Shown piece by piece: positions 24,976 through 37,989 of a stretch of 64,000 nucleotides of DNA. Made by a program: the position numbers and the translations under genes. This DNA comes from Todiramphus chloris collaris (lineage: Eukaryota; Chordata; Aves; Coraciiformes; Alcedinidae). The notes under the pieces are model-generated. The model had not been told where the DNA came from. It was given only the letters and a program-made list of their open reading frames with translations, and did not search any database. The stretch spans positions 3,951,441 to 4,015,440 of the forward strand of contig JANVCC010000125.1 in assembly GCA_025345505.1 (NCBI GenBank), in the 5' to 3' direction. Each line of letters opens with the position of its first letter. Positions within the stretch are counted from its first letter, which is position 1.

Positions 24976-27354
24976 ACTGCTATTTTTAACGGGAAATCTG
25001 AACGGCGTTAGCAGCGTGTTGCCAGCAATGGCTCTCTGGGTTGTCATCGACAGCAGGACTACAGTAATAAAATACAATGTTCTTGCAGAAGAAACAGGAC
25101 TGCTGCCAAATCCCTGCACTCCCATGTTCCTTCGTGCTGCTTTTGCATCAACCAGCATTAAATGGTTGGGTATAAACAGCTAAAGCCTATGCCCAGCATG
25201 GCTGGGGTAAGGGGGCTATGCATCCGTGAGCCAATAACGGCCACTCGATGAGGACCATTCTTGGGTGCTTGCCTGGGGATGCTGGAGTGCCTTCTCCTTC
25301 CTTTCATCTCCTTTTGCCTCCTCCTCCTTTCCTCACTCCCTCTGCTTCTAACCAAACACTTTTTCCACCCACCACTTGAAAGGTCAGCGGCAGCCGCCGT
25401 CATGCAGATCTCATGAAGCAGCTCACAGACGTCACGATGCACCACATCTGTCCTCGGGCCAAATCCCCTCCTCGCTGCTTCTGAAGAAGAGCAGGCTGAA
25501 ACTGAAGGCTGCCCAAAACTCCCTCTACCTCTGTTGCCAGGATGATGCATCCCCAGCACCCGTGTTCAGCTGTAGCAAGCTTCAGCCTGTTCTTCGACAT
25601 GCTGTCTGGACATCCTCTTGAGTAACCTGGCCCTGCTTGGTTGGGGAGGTTGGGCTACACATCCTCCAGATGTCCCTTCCTACCTCAACCATTCCATGGC
25701 TCCTCAACAAGCCATTCATCTTCTTCCTACTAAGAAACAGTGACGAAGACTTAGGGATCAGGAGTGCTACAATCTTCTTTCATAACCGTATCCCAGCTCC
25801 TGCTTTGCAGTAGAAACTCTTCAGGTGCAGGGCTCCGTTGCTGCTTAAATGGGTAAAATGGTGCTGCTTAGGGGCAACCATCAGTCCTAAGGGAACCATC
25901 ACTCCAACAGACTTTTCACCACCCTGAAGCTCTCAGATGTCACCCTTGCACCAGCCTCACTGGGTGACCACAAGACAGATGATGCAGACTAGGTGGGGCA
26001 AATCTTCTGGGAAGATGCAGAGCAACTTTGCAGACCAACTTCTCTGCTGCTGGTCAGCCTTGGATGAATGAAATCCAGGAAAGCAGGGAGAACACTACAC
26101 TGGGCATGCAAAAGTCACAGTAGCCAATTCCCCTTGAAAACAGGAAGTGTCTCCTGTTGGATACAAAGAAAAGAAATCTTGAAGGTCTTCAAGGTAGGGA
26201 TCAGACCCTAAGCACCCATCCAATGAATTCACAGTCCGGTTGGCCAGTTGGTCAACTGGTAACTTCCCCCAAAAGCATCTTTCTCAGAAAGGTGGTGTGT
26301 GCATGTCTCGGGGGAAGAACCTGCATATTCAGGAGGAAAGCCTCTGTTAATGATGCCACCAGGCATTAACTAGAAAACCTAATTGGCTTTGTCTTACGGT
26401 CTCAAGTCGTAAAAAGAGAAGAAAAAACCACATGGTGGACACCCCTCGGCCTCCTGTGCTCCATCAAAGACAAGATAGGTCTGAAATGACCAAATATTAG
26501 CCAATGTGCTAAGTACAGTCTCTCTAGACACTGGGGATCTCTTTACAGTCGTAAGACCTATGAAAAAAAGCCTGGGGTAAATCTATATAGGTTGAGATTT
26601 ACTACCAGCATAGCGCAGAGTGCTCTGGTCTCTGTTGGTATCGATGTTCCTCCAGATCAAGAGCATTTTGGTCTCCCAAATCCCAAACCTCTCCTGTTCT
26701 CGAACATTTAAATGAGACAAGATGTGCTTGCTGAGGATTTGCATCCACCGAAATGCTGCTACCCACACCCAAACCACAGCTGCCTGATTTCTGGGTTTGG
26801 TGCTGCCAAAAAGGCACATGCACAACCCTGACTGGGATCTCACTTGAGTCGCGAGGGCTTCTTCTGTGTCCTCTTCTTCTCCTGCAGACCCGTACCAGGC
26901 ACCCATGGTAATATGAAGCAGATCCACTCCAGTCTCTGGGCAACCACACATTGGATTTGGAGTTATTTCTGCAAGCAGAAGGAGTACAAGACCTCCCCAG
27001 ACTGTAGGCCATGCTCTGTGCTAGCTGCAGGGAAGAGCATGGCAATGGTTCCAGTCCTGGTCTGAGTCCTGGTCCCAGCCCTGCATGCATGATCTGAAGC
27101 TCTCCCCACTCTAGTGAATCCTGTCTTGTGTTTCTGTGAAGCTTGCAGGGGGAAAACCCCTCCAATCCTGCCTGCTATAATCACAGGGTAACACCTTTGG
27201 GTCCCAGCTGCTCTGGCTGGAAAAGGAATGGAGCACCTCCCAACCATCTTGCAGGTAAAGCCAGACAACCTCTGGATGAAAGGACCTGAATATACATTGA
27301 ATAATACTGCAGCAAATTCTTAGTGTGCAGGTGATCCAAAAAGACTAACTCAAC

Positions 27355-28053
27355 AGAATCACAGAAACATGGAATCACTGAGGTTAGAAAATGCCTTTAA
27401 GATCGAGTCCAACCATTGACCCAGCACTGCCCAGTCCACCACTAAACCGTGTCCCTCAGCACCACATCTACACAGCTTTCAAATCCCTCCAGGGATGGGG
27501 ACTCCACCACTGCCCTGGGCAGCCTGGGACAGAGCCTGACAACCCTTTCAGGGAATAAATTTTCCCTAATATCCAGTCTAAATCCTGGTGCAGCTTGAGG
27601 TCATTTCCTCTCGTCCTATCACTTGTTACTTTGAAGAAGGGACTGATTCCCACCTGGCTCCAACCTCCTGCCAGGAAGTTGTTGAGAGTGAGATGGTCTC
27701 CCCTCAGCCTCCTTTTCTCCAAACCTAACAACTCCAGTTCCCTCAGCTGCTCCTCACCAGACTTGTGCTCTAGACCCTTCCACAGCTCTGTTGCCCTTCT
27801 CTGGACACGCTCCAGCCCCTCAATGTCCTTCTTTAAGCGAGGGGCCCAAAACTGAACTCAGGATTTGAGGTGTGGCCTCAGCAGTGCCAAGTCCACGGGG
27901 ACAATCTGCCCTAGTCCTGCTGGTCACACCAGTGGTGACAGAGGCCAAGATGCTGGTGGCCTTCTTGGCACCTGAGCACGCTGCTGACTCATCCTCAGCC
28001 AGATGTTGACCAACACCCATTAGTCCTTTTCTGCCGGGCAGCTTTCTGGCATC
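27355..28053 (-). mobile_element. CR1 LINE fragment, about 700 nt
   Basis: This is one of the better copies. From its 3' end it shows AACATGGAATCACTGAGG, CAGCACCACATCTACACAGC, CTCCAGGGATGGGGACTCC, CTCGTCCTATCACTTGTTAC, CTCCCCTCAGCCTCCTTTTC, GGACACGCTCCAGCCCCTC, GTGGCCTCAGCAGTGCC and GAGGCCAAGATGCTGGTGGC. It covers the end of ORF2 and the 3' region. Frame breaks make it inactive. Confidence 0.94.
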
Positions 28054-30221
28054 ATAACCTCATGATCTCTTCTAGCTTTAAAATCCATGATTGTGAGAGC
28101 TGAGAGATGTGGCAGAGGAAAAAATACAGTGCTGCTTACTCTTAATGCCAAGACTAGATGTATTTTCACCCAAGATCACAGCTAAGTAACAGAATTTCAA
28201 AACTTCAAGTCGACTTTTGCTTCTATTAACTGAGTAGGTGGAAACCAACACTTTAAAAAGGAGCATCTTCCAACAGGCGTGTGTCATTAAAAGCATGTTC
28301 TGTCTTAATCAGATGGGATTATCTCTGAGGACACCTGTACCATAGTCTTAAAACACAGTAAAAACCAAAAACCCAACAAAGGCAAACAACCCCCCAGGCT
28401 TTACAGCTGAGGAAAGTCAAAATTCTTGTGCCTCCATTAAAAAAGTTAGAAGCTTCCATTTCTCAAGCGGGTTTTGGTTTCCCATGGGAAAGAGATTCAG
28501 AGACCTGGTGTACACCAGCAGCCCATAGCATCACACTAGTGGGGGGTGAGATTAGCCTGTTTCTCTTCCAACTGAGCCCTTGGGATGTGGCATCTGTACT
28601 GAAGATGCTCCAGAAGACGCCAAGGGATGCTCCTGTGTTGGCAATTGTTTACACACCTCAGCATGAATTTTTAACTGCTGTGACAAAACTCCCCTTTTTT
28701 TTCTTGCCCTGATGTGAAAGCTTAAGCCATGGAGAGTGGTGGTGGGATGTGGAGAGATGACTGTGCCTGAAACTGCCAGCGGCTGGATTCTAAACTCCGA
28801 AAAACTCAAACAGCAGCTACAGCAAAAACCACCCGTAGTCAAAAATTATTCTAGGCTGGTGAGACACTGCCTGGAGAAGAGATTGTTGAAAAACAGAAAT
28901 ACTAAAGAAGAAGCACGTTTGCTGTGTTCATGAAGGAGCCACAGTCCTACCTTCCTTGGGTGCATTTTGTTATTGCTAGAAAACAAATCCCCGCAGCTGC
29001 TGAGGTCCAAGATTCAGGATGAGAGAGAAGAGCTCTCTGACTCCTGGTTGGCATCTGAACCCAGGACAGATGTTAGCTATGTCAAGGTCGGACCACCTAA
29101 TGTACAGTGATGTGGTACAGCCCAGGCTCCATCACACAATCATCAGTATCAAATACTGGTCTTTTTAGACAAAACCCGTAAGGACCCCCAAAAAAAGCCT
29201 GCAAAGATTTCCTGTCCCTTGCTTAGCTATCATCTGACACAACCTCCTCCTCGCTCATCTCATGGTGGGCAATTTCCTTGAAGAAACCAGCCCACCTCAG
29301 ACAGGTCTCCCTGAGCTGGGATGTCCAGACTGAGGAGGTGGGCCTGGAAGCCCTTCAAGTGAACCTGCCTTCAGCGTGGTGTGAGGAACCTTCTCAGTAC
29401 AACTGGGGGCCAAGAGCTGCCCCCATCCCTCCACTCAGCCAGAGCTGGTAATCCCACACTGAGTAGTATTCAATTAGGAAAGCAGCCTGCAAGCTGAACA
29501 AGCTGAAACACAGGGGGAGGAAGAAGCCAGCTCAAATAAATGGATAATTGCCATTTAATTCCCACATATTAGATTTGGCAATACTTGCATTACGGTTAAG
29601 TCAATAATACAGCAACTTTGACTCGCCCTTGATTTGACGACGGGACAGACCAATCAATCTGTCTGAGATGCAGGCTCCCAGCCCTGCCAGGGAGAGCTCG
29701 GGGTGGGGGCAGAGGAAAGGCCATCGCCCGTCTGCCACGTCTTGAGGGAAATGGCCCTTTGTGTGCCAAAAATGGGTATTAAATGAAGATCCTATTCATG
29801 TTTTTCCTAGATTAGGCCAGCCTTGCTCATGGACAAATGCAGCCCCTTATTCCTATGGCTCAATTATACTCTAGAGCAACAACTGGCCACTTGGCTGGAA
29901 AGGTGTTGCTGTGCCAAGCAGGTCTGCCCATCGTGTTCATATCAACACAACTTAGGAAGCAAGCCCACGTAGGAGATTTGCTGTCAGGCAATCATCTCAG
30001 GAGAGTGAGCCAATTAAAGCTGCAGAAGAAATGAAAACTTCCCTGTGCTGAATGTCTCAGCTTCTTACTCCAACTTGGCTGCCCAACAGTAAGGAGAAGC
30101 TGCTCTGGAAAGGATGCCCATTCAACCTGCCCCTGGCAGGAGGCAACGGCGAGGGGAAGTCAAGGAACAACCACTGCAGATGTTTTTAGTCCAAATCAGT
30201 GCTAATAAATATAAGCCAATT

Positions 30222-30818
30222 GCATCCTGGGCTGCATCAAAAGCAGTGTGGCAGGTTGAGGGAGGCGATTTTGCCCCTCTACTCCACCCTGGTCAGACCC
30301 TACCTACAGCACTGTGTCCAGCTCTGGGGTCTTCAGCACAGGAAATACACGGACCTGTTGGAGTGGATCCAGAGGAGGCTACAAAAATGATCAGCGAGAA
30401 GGAAAACCTCTCCCAAGAAGAAAAGCTGACAGTTGGGGTTTTTCAATGTGGCGAAGAGAAGGCCCTGGGGAGACCTTATTGTAGCCTTTCAGTTCTTAAA
30501 GGGGGTCTACAGGAAAGATGGGGAAGCTTCTTTATCAGGAGTGTAGCGACAGGATGAGGGGTAACATTTTTAGATGTAAAGAGGATAGATTTAGATGAGG
30601 TATTAGGAAGATGTTCTTCACTGTGAGGGTGGTGAGACACTGGAACAGGTTGCCCAGAAAAGCTGTAGATGCTCCATCTCTGGAAGTGTTCAAGGCCAGG
30701 TTGGATGGGGCTTGGAGCAACCTGGTCTAGTGGAAGGTGTCCCTGCCCATGGTAGGAGGAGTCAAAGTAGATGATCTTTAAAGTCCTTTCCAGCCCAAAC
30801 CATTTTATGATTCTATTA
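30222..30818 (+). mobile_element. CR1 LINE fragment (ORF2 C-terminus to 3' end)
   Basis: It starts GCATCCTGGGCTGCATCAA. One frame gives the CR1 ORF2 C-terminal phrase LYSTLVRPYLQHCVQLWG. The 3' half shows AGATGTTCTTCACTGTGAGG, GTGAGACACTGGAACAGG and the tail CATTTTATGATTCTATTATT. A stop after the RRLQK segment and further frame shifts show it is dead. The 147-codon frame at 30114-30557 is this element, not a host gene. Confidence 0.94.
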
Positions 30819-32207
30819 TTTCCTGGCCCCTGACTTCTATAGATATAAAACAATTCATCTCATTTTCAGGTGCAGCTCTTTCAGACACGTCAAGCCCTTC
30901 CTTTTTTGCCAAGTATCCTTTTGGGATGGACAAATTCTCCCTTTACTGCAACACAGAGAGACTTTTAAGAGTAGGAGCAAACCAGGTGAAACCACGGGAG
31001 TTCAAGTTCAGCAGAATACATATCAAGACAGCAACACAAGGAAAAAAAAGAGATGTGCATTATTTTGTATTATACTGCACTGCACGTGAGAGAACTATGC
31101 AGTATATACAGTTGCTCTAGTGACTTGCAAGACATCTCCCCTATGCAACAGCCACCAGAAACTATGAAAAGCAGAACAGAAAACTGAGTGAGACAAATTG
31201 GTTTAGGTGAGAACACAGCCAGGCACGCTACGGTCTCTGATGAACCTGGAAGTGCCTGGAGATACTGCCCATAGTTTCAGCAGATTTAATGTACACAGGG
31301 CACAGGTTCCTGCATTCAACATCAGGATGAATTGTATTTACCCATATAGACTGAGAGCTCACCCGTCTGTCCCCACTGCTTTAAAAAAAAACCCAAACAA
31401 ACAAAGAAAAAAAAAAAAACCCAAAACAAAACTAACCCAACCCAACACCTTTAATATTTGTATATACTTTACAGATCTCAAAGCAAGGCAGTAAAGTAAA
31501 GAAAGCATCTGAAGTCCTCCATCTGTTTATTAACGTTAGAATATTGGTGATAATTCTTCACCTTACAGTAGTTAAATGCAGGCCACGTGGCCATGTGTAC
31601 ACCCAGACACATGGAAAATGTTGTTTTATAGCATATTACTTTTTCATTGCAAATATTTTCCTGAGGTGTCCTAGAACGAGAGCACATTAAAAGCACCCGC
31701 TATTAAATCTTTGCTAAAACCTCCAAGTTTCTCATGGAAAATCCAAAGTGGGCTGTTAATGAAATTGCTGAGTTTTTAATGTACGTGTCATTTTGATGGA
31801 TGTAGAACAGCATTTCCATAATGTCTTAGAGGTTTCATGCACTTCTAGGTATTATACCATCTTCTTGATATTCCAGGAAAACAGATTATTAGCACAAGTA
31901 GGAAGGAAAACAGAATAATAGAGCCATGTATGGTTAGAAAGAATTTGTTTCAAGGTGAGAATCACTGCTCAAAACTTCCCAAGTGCTTGCTCAGTTCTCC
32001 GACCACTAGATTAATACTTTTCCATTCCTTCCAATGATTTAATTAAAGTGATCAGCAGATGAGAAGTAATACCGCGCCACTGGATCTAATTAAACTTCAA
32101 GTTTATCCTCCAGAAATCAAGAAATATATGTATTTCTTTAAGAAAAGACATTTATTTTATTCTGACAGAGGAAAGGATAAAAGAAGAAAACCAATCAGTT
32201 TTGTTGA

Positions 32208-32242
32208 TAACATCTCTCTCTCTCCCCTCTCTCCCCCCACCT
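32208..32242. repeat. (CT)n/C-rich pyrimidine tract
   Basis: CATCTCTCTCTCTCCCC continues into CTCTCTCCCCCCACC. It is simple sequence with no adjacent exon signal that I can support. Confidence 0.75.
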
Positions 32243-32344
32243 TCCAAATGACAACGCTTGCCTGGCTAAATAATAAATTAATAAGCATTCTGTAAAGCTA
32301 ATCTTCCAGTTCTGAGCTGTCTGAGCCACCTCGTCCCTTCCCAC

Positions 32345-33041
32345 CCAGGCAATGCTACAGGCAGAAGAGAGGCTGGAAACTGCCCAGTGGAAAAGGACCT
32401 GGGGATGCTGGTTGACACCCAGCTGAACGTAAGCCAGCAGTGTGCCCAGGTGGCCAAGAAGGCCAATGGCATCCTGGCCTGGATCAGAAATAGTGTGGCC
32501 AGCAGGAGAAGGGAATTGATCGTGCCCCTGGGTGAGGCTGCACCTTGAGCACTGGGTTCAGTTCTGGGCACCATAGGATAAAAAAAGTCATTGAGTCACT
32601 GAGTTCAGAGAAGGACAATGAAGCTGGTAAAGGGTCTGGAGAAAATGTCTTGTAAGGAGCATCTGAGGGACCTGGGATTGTTTAGTCTGGAGAAGAGAAG
32701 GCTGAGAGGAGACCTTACTGCTCTCTACAGCTCCCTGGTTGTAGTGAGGTGGGTGTTGGTCTCCCAGGTAACTAGGGTCAGGACAAGAGGAAATGGGTTT
32801 AAGTTGCACCAGGGGAGGTTTAGGTTGGATATTAGGAAAAGTTTTTTTCCTGAGAGAGTGGTGAGGCCTTGGAACAGGCTGCCCAGGGCGGGGGTGGAAT
32901 CACCATCCCTGGAGGGGTTCAAAAATCACCTAGATGTGGCACTGCAGAACACGGTTTAGTGATCATGATAACATTTAGTAGATGGTTGGACCTGATGATC
33001 TTGAAGGTCATTTCCAACCTTAATAATTCTATTCTATTCTA
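32345..33041 (+). mobile_element. CR1 LINE fragment, about 700 nt
   Basis: It runs from GGAAACTGCCCAGTGG and GACCTGGGGATGCTGGTTG through ATGGCATCCTGGCCTGG, GGTCTGGAGAAAATG, CTGGAGAAGAGAAGGCTGAG, GTGAGGCCTTGGAACAGGC and the subfamily tail TGATCATGATAACATTTAG, ending ATTCTATTCTATTCT. It belongs to the same subfamily as the copies at 39507-39868 and 51879-52435. Confidence 0.94.
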
Positions 33042-34914
33042 AAAGGCTCCCCCTCCATCCCTTTCCCATGCAGGTATGAACTCCCTGACCTTTACTGGAG
33101 CTTTGTGCACAATTAAGGTCGGGATGATGAGAGGCAGGGTAGTTACCCTAAGCAGGCAGCAACAAAATGACCTATGGAGAGCATTCCCATTTTCTGCTGC
33201 CCCCATCTCTGCTGCTGAAACCAACGCCATGCCCTAAATCAAGGTGTTGTCCAGCACCTCCTGACCATGAAGGCATGCACACATGCATAGTAACAAGTTG
33301 TCCCTGCCAACAAGACCATCATCCCTCCACTTGGCTTTCTTGAAACGTCAAGCTAAGGAGTTTTATTACTCTCAGCAGAACACTGAACATTCTTCACTAG
33401 CGTAAAAATGCATTTAACTAAACATTTAACTAAATATGTACGATTTCTGAAGATGGCTTGCCCAATTAGCATTTTACTGCCACGAACTCCAGGGCACCCT
33501 GTCTTGCTAATTAAGCATGTTCCTCTCCATCCCCTTAATGAGAAAGCCTGGTTTTCCTCTGCCTTTTCTCATGGTCATAGAGTGAGTGGATGGGCAGTAA
33601 AAGATGAAAAGTTGTATAAAAAGGTTCATTTGGCAGACCCAGACCACCCTTAGCAGGAACTTCTCCCCCTGATGTTACATCCCCTTGTAGACAGTGCTGT
33701 GCCCAAGCTACTGCTTCAAGTGAGCATGGGTTGCACATCTGCACCAGTAAAGCTGCCACTGTAACTGGTTGAGGACAGGGGGCCAGGAACTGACCTGACT
33801 AACCTGTGAAATAAGAGCAAGCGTGGTGGGGAAGATCAGAGGTCTACAGTAGAGGTATAAACAGCAGATGCCTAGAAAGAGTAAGAAGGTGGAAAGCACA
33901 GATGCTAGTGTAGAAGCAACTTCCCAGCTATCAACCCATTGCATCTTAGGGACTTCCTGAGCAAAATGTCCTTTTTGTGGAATACTCCATCATGTTTAGT
34001 CTCTCCTCAAAGCCACATACACTTTCAGAACCTGTAACAAACTACTATAGGGGATTTAATGACATAACTGGAGCTGATTGAAGCTCCTCTTCTTCTATTT
34101 GTTCTGAACATGAAATCTGCTGCCTTCATACGATGTGTGGAGATCAAACACGACTGTTTCCACAGCCAGGAGATGGGCTCAATATCAGAAGATAAAGATG
34201 AAGTTGCTGATCTCACCATAGAAATCTAAGTTTCTTTGTGGGCTTTTTTTCTTAACTGGCCTTAACATTTATATTGTGTCTCTAGCCAAAAAAAGCTCCA
34301 CATTATTATGCCTCATGTGCTAAGTCTATAGATTTTAAAACCTTACAAGCTCTTGCTTACAGGTCTGCCATGGCCTTTTTGGTAGCTCAGATGTGCCCTT
34401 TCTGAAGGACTTCACAGGCACCTCTTTCTTCCCCAGTCAAGACCTGAAAACACACATCTCCTTACCTACAAACCACTAAATCCCCTTCCAGATGTCTTAC
34501 AAAGGAAGAGGGAAAATCTATTAGTCTACACACCTGTAAGCCAAAAGCTCCCATATTTTATTCCTGTCTGATAGCATCTCAGGGAAATTGATTCACTTCT
34601 CCATGAGTTGCTTACTGCATCCATAAACCAGTGATGATAAATACAGGACTACTGCTCTGGGATGGCATGAAGGCTGAATTCATTAATGTTTCTAGAGAGT
34701 CTGAGATGTTTGGATGAAACCATGGGAAAATTAGTATTATTTATTTGCACGGGGGCAGATCACAGCTTCATTAACTCTACTTCAAGACACACATTCTACA
34801 ATTCAGTGTAGGCAAACCTAACTCCTGCAGTGCCCAGGTCCCATAGGTCCTCAGCAGAGAGTCTGAAACACTTCCTGAAACAGAAAGCAGGCAGCAAATA
34901 CATGCCCAGGATCA

Positions 34915-34982
34915 GCCTGCTGTCCCAGCAGAAGGAGCGTGGTCTAATGCCTGCTGTCCCAGCAGAAGGAACATGTTCTATT
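34915..34982. repeat. tandem duplication, 34-bp unit
   Basis: GCCTGCTGTCCCAGCAGAAG begins at 34915 and again at 34949. The first 22 bases of each unit are identical and the remaining 12 are similar. Confidence 0.8.
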
Positions 34983-35427
34983 GCAGAATGGCAAGATTAC
35001 ATTTGGTCTACAGATGTATTTCAGCTCTTCAGGGAAAGGTATGAAAGAGACATAAGCAAGTGAAAAGAGAAAGCTGTCATCATGCTGATGAAGAGAATAT
35101 ATGAAGCATGAAAGAGTGGAGACTGTCCTACTCTCATGAACAGGGAGAGCTCGTCACTCCCACACCAGTTCCTCCCCTGATTTATTGCATGGGATTGGGA
35201 AACTCATCTTCATACTTTTTTTCAGGTTTGTATGGTTCCATGGACAAGAGAAGAACTCCACCGAGCGCAGAAGGCAAAAAGGGAGTGCAGATAAAAACAC
35301 CTGGCAGCAGAAATGTAATTCTCAGCCTGGCCACCATTCACCCCTGAAACATCCCTCCACGGGGCAGACAGCTTCTTGTACCCTCTGCCAAAACTCCACA
35401 AGAACAGTGTCAAAAGAGCAGTATCAC

Positions 35428-35605
35428 GGACACACAGAATGGCTGAGCTTGGAAGGGACTTCTGGAGGTCAACTGGTCCAACCCTCCTGCTCAAGCAGGG
35501 TCACCTAGACCCCGCTGCCATGGACCATGGTCAGACAGCTTTTGAAGAACTCGCAGGATGGAGGCTGCACAAACTCATTGGGCAACCTGCTGTCACTCTA
35601 AAACT
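35428..35605 (-). mobile_element. CR1 LINE 3' fragment
   Basis: It shows CACAGAATGGCTGAGCTTGG, AGGGACTTCTGGAGGTCAAC, GGTCCAACCCTCCTGCTCAA and GCAGGGTCACCTAGA. This is the minus-strand 3' end of a different CR1 subfamily from the majority in this window. Confidence 0.88.
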
Positions 35606-35806
35606 AGATGGACCCCTGGCCTTATGCAAGATGGTAGGTCCTTCTCTCACCACGCAGTGCTCCCACCATCGCCTACCACATGTGCCCACTGTGTAGCCTA
35701 CCTTCATTTCTTCTGCTGCGTGGAAAGTTGGATCACACTCTGCCTGGGGAAAAAAAATCAGCCTGGGCAGAAGGTCTACAAACTCATCTGTTATTTAGTT
35801 AAACCA

Positions 35807-35852
35807 ACATGAGATGTACATGAACATGAGATGTACATGAACATGAGATGTA
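35807..35852. repeat. tandem repeat, 17-bp unit, about 2.7 copies
   Basis: The 17-bp unit ACATGAGATGTACATGA occurs at 35807-35823 and 35824-35840, followed by 12 bases of a third copy. The copies are identical, which suggests recent expansion or slippage. Confidence 0.88.
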
Positions 35853-36656
35853 GCCAAGGAGAAGATCTCGGAGCAAGGCTGAGCCCACTGAGGTCTCCGA
35901 TGACACCTTAACTTCCAGATTCAAGGAACCAAAGCCACTTTCATTGTGACATAGCAAAGGATAAACACCATTGCATTAGTCAGCTCCTGGCAGTCGGTTT
36001 TTGAAGGACACTGAGTGGGCGGCAGAGAAAACCTGAAAGCAAAGGGAAAAAATCAGACTCTGCAGCATGGCATTATTTGGAGCTGGTCTGGCATGCAGTC
36101 TGGTTCCTGCTGTTGTCTGGAAGCCTCTTCCTGAGACATCATCGTGCCACACTGCCACTCCCCAGGCTCACCAAATGCACACCAGCAATGCCCAGCTTTA
36201 CTTCCCGCTGTTGAACATCTCCCAGCTCTTCATCCGTATTATATTGAGTGGAAGACACAAAACTGGGTTATCAATGCATCGCTTTTTGGAGGTAAACATG
36301 GGATATATCCCCTTCTCCACAGGAAGGGACAGCAGAGCTTTACAATGGCCAACGCAACACTTTTTCAGGGGACTGATGGTTTTTTTCTGCAGGTCAGACC
36401 TCAGCATCCACTACACCGCATGGTTTGTCAGAAGTGCTGCAGAAGAAGTCAGAGCATGGTTTCCTGGCAGAACAACTGAGCTCTGTGGAGATAAGGCTGA
36501 TTCTGGTTCATGCAAACCAGGGCTGTTAAATCGCTACTGCTATTCCCAGGTAGATGGAGATCTTTCTCAGTACCATCTTAACCATCTCCCAGTAGGGTTT
36601 GCAGCTTGATGGTGGAAAACCAATGAGTGAATTATGATTAATGCACTTGCTGTCAG

Positions 36657-36992
36657 TGTACTGGGTTTGCACAATGAGGTTTGGAAAGTGAAGGGGCTAC
36701 AGGGGTGGCTTTCTGTGAGAAGCTGCTAGAAGCCTCCCCCATGTCCCGTGGAGTCAATGCCAGCAGGCTCCAAAATGGACCCACCACTGGCCAAAGCTGA
36801 GTGCATCAGTGATGGTGGTAGCACCTCGGGGATACCATATCTAAGAAAGGGAGAAAAGAACCCAACCATGAAATTGCCCAACTGCAGATGAAGAGAGGAA
36901 TGAAAATACGTGAGAGAAACAATCCTGCAGGTACCAAGGTCAGTGAAGAAGGAGATGCAAGAGGTACTCCAGGCATTGGAGTAGAGCGAATT
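36657..36992 (+). mobile_element. 5' part of an avian endogenous retrovirus LTR (copy B)
   Basis: It starts TGTACTGGGTTTGCAC, followed by GGGGCTACAGGGGTGGC, TCTGTGAGAAGCTGCTAGAA, CACTGGCCAAAGCTGAGTG and GATGGTGGTAGCACCTCGGG, then GTGAGAGAAACAATCCTGCA and AGGTCAGTGAAGAAGGAG. The LTR start and these later pieces match copy A (12861-13776, reverse complement), so both come from one LTR family. Only about the first third remains and similarity ends near 36990. No viral coding sequence is attached. Confidence 0.75.
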
Positions 36993-37282
36993 AAAGGCTC
37001 TGACTCACAGGCACTAAAGCCGTACACCAATTCACTCCAGCAAGTGCTTGCCTCACCAGTGTGGCTTACCCCTGGAGATGGGTGGTGACACTCACTGCCC
37101 ACAATATTCATAAAAACCTCTTCTGTTGGTGGTTTAAAAGAGAACACTCAGGTAGGACCCACATGATATAGTGCTCGCTTGGGAGAGAACACCCTCCAAG
37201 CTGAGATGGACATCTGGCTCCAACCAGGGCCAAAAACATGGTGAAATTTCTCATTTGAGCCCAAAATGACACGTGCAAAGTC

Positions 37283-37620
37283 ATAGTATCACAGAGTCAG
37301 AGAATACCAGGCTGGAAGGGACTTCACAGACCATCCGGTCCAACCCTTCTTGGCAAAAGCCTGGCCTAGAGAAGATGGCCCAGCACCCTGTCCAGCTGAT
37401 GCTTAGAAGAGTCCAATGTTGGGGACTCCAGCACTTCCCTGAAGAGATTATTCCAATGGCTGATTGTCCTTGTTGTGAAAGCCATGCAGTTACATATGGA
37501 GTGCAGCAGCGACGGGCACACCAAGTTCCCAGGCTCCTCCCAAGGGTTTGCAGGTCTGGCCAAAATGCCCAATTCTCTGCTGGGAATGCTTTCTCCGAGC
37601 AAAAGCAAGCCTGAGGTACA
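37283..37620 (-). mobile_element. CR1 LINE fragment of a diverged subfamily
   Basis: It contains AGTATCACAGAGTCAGAGAA, CAGGCTGGAAGGGACTTCAC, TCCGGTCCAACCCTTCTTGG, TTGGGGACTCCAGCACTTCC and GAAGAGATTATTCCAATGGC. The spacing (ACCATCCGGTCC...) marks it as a subfamily other than the main one here. The far end is approximate. Confidence 0.8.
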
Positions 37621-37989
37621 CCATGCTTCTACAAAGAACTTATTTTCTCATAAATGGGTCAAATTAACCCTGATTTATAGAACTGAAGTTCCAACTCAAA
37701 AGCATTCGGAAGTCCAGGAAGACAAATTCCTTCTTTTTAAACAACTCACCATAAATTTCACTGCTAGGTCAAACAACCTGATATTTTAAACGAGAAGAGA
37801 CTGCTGGCCTTTTTTATTACAACATTTTCAGAACTTGCTAAAATGATGACTACCAAAGATCTGAGAAAAAGAAACTAGGGCTCCTCAGCTCCCCAGAATA
37901 ACTCTGTGCCTTCAGAAGAGCAGCAATGATGCCATTGGCTTATTATAAGAAACACATCTTCTTTTATCAGCACTGATGAAGGACATCTT

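Noticed and set aside
26602-27165. 187-codon minus-strand open frame overlapping a 122-codon frame
   Set aside because: Two overlapping frames with unlike compositions, no family resemblance and no matching splice sites; likely chance.
30114-30557. 147-codon plus-strand open frame with a recognisable protein phrase
   Set aside because: The recognisable part is the CR1 ORF2 C-terminus; counted as a mobile element.
36067-36609. 180-codon plus-strand open frame just before LTR copy B
   Set aside because: No domain, no homologue I recognise, no splice signals that fit TSNARE1 (which is on the other strand).
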